This document shows, piece after piece, positions 43,572 through 45,642 of a stretch of 45,642 bases of DNA. The position numbers and the translations under genes are program-made. This stretch comes from Shinella sumterensis (GTDB taxonomy: Bacteria > Pseudomonadota > Alphaproteobacteria > Rhizobiales > Rhizobiaceae). The notes under the pieces are model-generated. The model searched no databases, was not told the DNA's origin, and saw only the letters and a program-made list of their open reading frames with translations. Numbering within the stretch: the stretch's first letter is position 1; the number at the start of each line of letters is the position of its first letter. Where the stretch lies: positions 1 to 45,642 of the forward strand of contig NZ_MYFN02000021.1 in assembly GCF_004514425.2 (NCBI RefSeq). Reading direction: 5' to 3'.

Positions 43572-43735
43572 TGCAGGCGGAGCTCCAGCTGGCGCTTCGA
43601 TTTCAGGACGTAGATTGGCTTCGCCGATGCGGCAGCCTTCCGCTGGAGTTCGGCGCGATTAGCCAGCTGGCGCTCGCGCAGCGCGCGGCTAGCAGCAATG
43701 GTTTCGAGAGCTTTCTGGATGGGATCTGCCTGCAT
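43568..43735 (-). CDS. 55-residue hypothetical protein
   Basis: A small basic, helical protein (MQADPIQKALETIAASRALR, then ERQLANRAELQRKAA and a C-terminal KSKRQLELRLQ). ACGGAGGT lies seven bases before the ATG, a very good ribosome-binding site, so this is a genuine gene despite its size. It forms a coupled pair with 43395-43571, upstream of the MBL operon and in the same orientation; a shared transcript is possible. Confidence 0.7.
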   Translation of the reverse strand: MQADPIQKALETIAASRALRERQLANRAELQRKAAASAKPIYVLKSKRQLELRLQ

Positions 43736-43882
43736 GACAACCTCCGTTTCGTTCTCGTTATGTTCTCATCATTGGAGGAGATGTCAAGCGCATGAGACGA
43801 GATTGTATGTGTGGAGAAATCAACTCAAAGACGTTCAGAAATGCTATTGTTCCGCCAGACCCGGTCCATGAGGATAGCGAAC

Positions 43883-44284
43883 ATGAAGTTAGAACTGGAC
43901 CTGTTGCGCGAAATACTCCTGTACGTCGAGGAGCACGGAACGCGCCCCTACAACGATCTTGAGAACATTAGGATCGATGGATGGAGCGATGACGAAATCA
44001 CCTATCATGTCGTTATCGCCGATGAGGACGGCTTGCTAAAGGCGACCGTCGAAGGACTTCCGGATGACGAAGATCCTTCGATTCTGCATCTGGTGTATTC
44101 CGTGCATAGGCTGACTTCGCGAGGGCACGAACTAATTGGTACGATCCGCGAACCCAAGACATGGAACGTCGTAAAGACGGGTCTTGGAAAGGTCGGCTCT
44201 GTAACAGTTAATGCCGTGTTCGGCGTGGCGGAGGCCTATTTAAAGCAGAAAATCGTCGAATATAGCGGGATGGATCTGTCCTAG
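43883..44284 (+). CDS. DUF2513 family protein
   Basis: A 133-residue protein beginning MKLELDLLREILLYVEEHG, the signature start of DUF2513. It continues with GWSDDEITYHVVIADEDGLLKA, LHLVYSVHRLTSRGHELIGTIREPKTWNVVKTGL and a C-terminal VTVNAVFGVAEAYLKQKIVEY. DUF2513 proteins are frequent in phages and mobile elements and have no known activity; the winged-helix-like LTSRGHELI segment suggests nucleic-acid binding. ATG 43883 has GAGGA about eight bases upstream; in-frame ATGs at 43811, 43841 and 43868 are alternatives. Confidence 0.8.
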   Translation: MKLELDLLREILLYVEEHGTRPYNDLENIRIDGWSDDEITYHVVIADEDGLLKATVEGLPDDEDPSILHLVYSVHRLTSRGHELIGTIREPKTWNVVKTGLGKVGSVTVNAVFGVAEAYLKQKIVEYSGMDLS

Positions 44285-44612
44285 CCCCCCCCCCCACGAG
44301 CGCTCCAGGCCCATTCAATAAAAAGTTGGAAAATCCACTTTCGGTTTTGCCTTACAGGCAAACGTGTCGCACTATGGCCGCGTGGGAAAGATGAGAGCGT
44401 TGCTGCGCTCTCATCTCCCGCGGGCATAGCGCCAGTAGTCGGGGGAGCGGGAGATGCTGCGGTGTCAACGCACCCGCCTCCTCCGAACTACACAAACACT
44501 ATGGCGCATGCCGAGGCTTGATGCCGACCCGCTAAGGCGTAATCCACAGATCGATGGTTTTTGTTCTTGAGGTACGTGCAGGGGCGAGGGGCGTCAAGCT
44601 GGAGATCGAGTG
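44285..44612. other. Non-coding stretch with C-tract and hairpin
   Basis: 328 bp. Immediately after the DUF2513 stop there is a run of eleven C residues (44285-44295), a candidate slippage or assembly-error site. At 44389-44416 there is a strong hairpin, described separately. The rest contains no frame or RNA that I recognise. Confidence 0.5.
44389..44416. repeat. Perfect 11-bp hairpin
   Basis: AGATGAGAGCG (44389-44399) and CGCTCTCATCT (44406-44416) form a perfect stem with a 6-nt loop (TTGCTG); flanking GGGA/CCC adds further pairs with a bulge. There is no T-run, and it lies about 200 bp before the next gene. It may be a regulatory RNA element or an operator. Confidence 0.6.
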
Positions 44613-45368
44613 ATGTTCGAACCACGTAATCAGGTCGTTGCCGATCTCATGCGGAATCGGATCGAAAACGGCCCGTGCGCAGGCCACCAGGCGAACCGCC
44701 TCTATGCTAGAGAAATCAGTGAAGTCGAAGAGCGCGGCTTCAGAGTCTTGGACTACTATCTTGCTCGGCTGGCGGAGGATGGTTTCGATGCGGCCCCCGA
44801 CTGCCGACCGCTGTATGTGCGCGTCACTCGCGGAAAGGCGACCCACAGCTTGAAGGTCCGAGAGCGGCTGAGCAACGAAGTAGACGAGAACGGCAAACGT
44901 AGCCTTGCCCGCACTGGGAATTTATGTGTCGAGATTGACCGTATTGTTTCGGTAAAGGAACCCGATAACGACTTGATACAGTCGTATCCACGGGTGTTGC
45001 AGGCCGTCAAACGGGAACCAGTTGACCAGGATCTCCTGCGAGATATGTACCTGGAACGTGCTGCCAAGCGTAAATTTGAATCGCTTCTGGCGCCTGGGCC
45101 GCGATCCTATGAAGAGCGTGTCCGCGACACCATTAAGCAGTTCCAGAAAATGGCTCTGAATTACGATGAGACGCGCCGTGTGAGGGAGCTCCTGCAGCTG
45201 CTCAAGTCTACCGCGACCGAACCGGATGCAGCGACGATTGAAATATTGAACGAGTACATGCGGATTATAGACCCCCTAGCTCATGGCGGCGATGTGGCTT
45301 TGCGGACTCTGACCTACGTGCTGCACGGCCCGCCCGAAGACGAGCCAAGCAGGTTAGACAGGCCTTAG
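44613..45368 (+). CDS. Hypothetical protein of mobile region
   Basis: A 251-residue soluble, charged protein that I do not recognise. Residues 1-90 (MFEPRNQVVADLMRNRIENG, RLYAREISEVEERGFRVLDYYLARLAEDGF, LYVRVTRGKATHSLKVRERL) may form a small alpha/beta domain. Residues 130-220 are largely helical (LQAVKREPVDQDLLRDMYLERAAKRKFESLL). GGAG lies eight bases before ATG 44613; a GTG at 44610 is in frame. It ends 27 bp before the IS left terminal repeat, so its tail may have been replaced by the insertion, though the last residues do not show a clear break. Confidence 0.6.
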   Translation: MFEPRNQVVADLMRNRIENGPCAGHQANRLYAREISEVEERGFRVLDYYLARLAEDGFDAAPDCRPLYVRVTRGKATHSLKVRERLSNEVDENGKRSLARTGNLCVEIDRIVSVKEPDNDLIQSYPRVLQAVKREPVDQDLLRDMYLERAAKRKFESLLAPGPRSYEERVRDTIKQFQKMALNYDETRRVRELLQLLKSTATEPDAATIEILNEYMRIIDPLAHGGDVALRTLTYVLHGPPEDEPSRLDRP

Positions 45369-45395
45369 AAATGACATTGACCGGCGGGTGCTCAG

Positions 45396-45423
45396 TGAAC
45401 TGCCCCCACTTTCGACCGGACAG
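45396..45423 (+). repeat. Left terminal inverted repeat of IS3/IS2-like element
   Basis: Begins TGAACTGCCCCCAC and ends ACCGGACAG, and pairs with the right-end repeat at 218-244 with one gap and about 21 matches. It precedes the orfA start by 46 bp, the normal distance in the IS2 subgroup. Confidence 0.75.
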
Positions 45424-45468
45424 TCGGCATAAGCAGAAAGGCTCAAGCACAGGCTTGAGGACAGGCTT

Positions 45469-45642
45469 ATGTCTAACGCATATCGACACGTTGAATTGCT
45501 GACCGGTGATGTCCGCCGCAGGCGGTGGACAACCGAGCAAAAGCTGACGATCATTGAGCAGAGTTTCGAACCAGGCGAGACGGTATCTTCGACCGCTCGC
45601 CGCCATGGCGTCGCGCCCAATCTGCTTTATCGGTGGCGCAGG
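45469..45642 (+). CDS. IS3-family transposase OrfA, N-terminal fragment
   Basis: The first 58 codons, running off the right edge: MSNAYRHVELLTGDVRRRRW, then TTEQKLTIIEQSFEPGETVS and STARRHGVAPNLLYRWRR. This is the helix-turn-helix start of IS2-type OrfA (insertion-sequence N-terminal Hin-like recognition), which is fused to OrfB by frameshifting in intact elements. It is the complementary part of the fragment at 3-212, in the same orientation. Whether the two edges belong to identical copies cannot be proved because the two fragments do not overlap. Confidence 0.9.
   Translation, partial: MSNAYRHVELLTGDVRRRRWTTEQKLTIIEQSFEPGETVSSTARRHGVAPNLLYRWRR

Overview
The window reads as a piece of a Rhizobiales (probably Rhizobiaceae) genome. 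The protein families, the high G+C of the housekeeping block, the nrdHIEF arrangement and the cobalamin riboswitches all suit that group; the genus cannot be fixed from the sequence alone. Both edges lie inside a copy of an IS3-family (IS2-like) insertion sequence in the same orientation: the end of orfB with its right terminal repeat at 1-244, and the left terminal repeat with the start of orfA at 45396-45642.

Region 1 (about 250-17,000) is a surface-polysaccharide / O-antigen cluster, visibly poorer in G+C than the next block. It holds a small multidrug-resistance-like flippase, an HTTM membrane protein overlapping a DCC (DUF393) thiol oxidoreductase, two SAM methyltransferases around a class-II asparagine-synthase-like amidotransferase, a polyprenyl-phosphate GT2 glycosyltransferase, a large acyltransferase-3/SGNH protein, UDP-glucose 6-dehydrogenase, a trio resembling the N-acetylquinovosamine initiation genes of Rhizobium etli (4-ketoreductase, membrane 4,6-dehydratase, initiating sugar-phosphate transferase), a GT25 glycosyltransferase and an O-antigen ligase/polymerase.

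Region 2 (about 17,000-28,800) is G+C-rich chromosome-like DNA. A Rieske oxygenase gene is followed by the class Ib ribonucleotide reductase operon nrdHIEF, preceded by a promoter, a good NrdR-box match and a full cobalamin riboswitch. A second cobalamin riboswitch follows nrdF and leads into a glutathione-independent formaldehyde-dehydrogenase-like gene (fdhA-like) and an unrecognised 360-residue protein. Then come a histidine-phosphatase-fold protein that lacks its catalytic histidine, a short-chain dehydrogenase lacking the usual YxxxK, a methyltransferase, a lipoprotein and a tiny membrane protein.

Region 3 (28,884-45,395) is mobile DNA. It begins with a perfect 45-nt 3' half of a tRNA-Pro(CGG) gene, the typical scar of tRNA-targeted integration. 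Next is a phage replication module whose initiator gene carries four palindromic 18-bp iterons and a long cruciform, a layout like the lambda O/ori arrangement. A P2-like tail gene order (fibre, small protein, tail chaperone, tape measure) lacks sheath, tube, baseplate-hub and all head genes, so the element is defective or rearranged. Cargo genes are interspersed: a divergent DUF4145 / DUF4062 pair, a translationally coupled ComEC-like metallo-beta-lactamase + four-helix membrane protein operon, a DUF2513 protein, and several small genes. No integrase is visible.

Best candidates for something new: the MBL/membrane operon as a possible defence module; the second B12 riboswitch on an fdhA-like gene plus unknown protein; and the iteron/cruciform origin inside the phage initiator gene.
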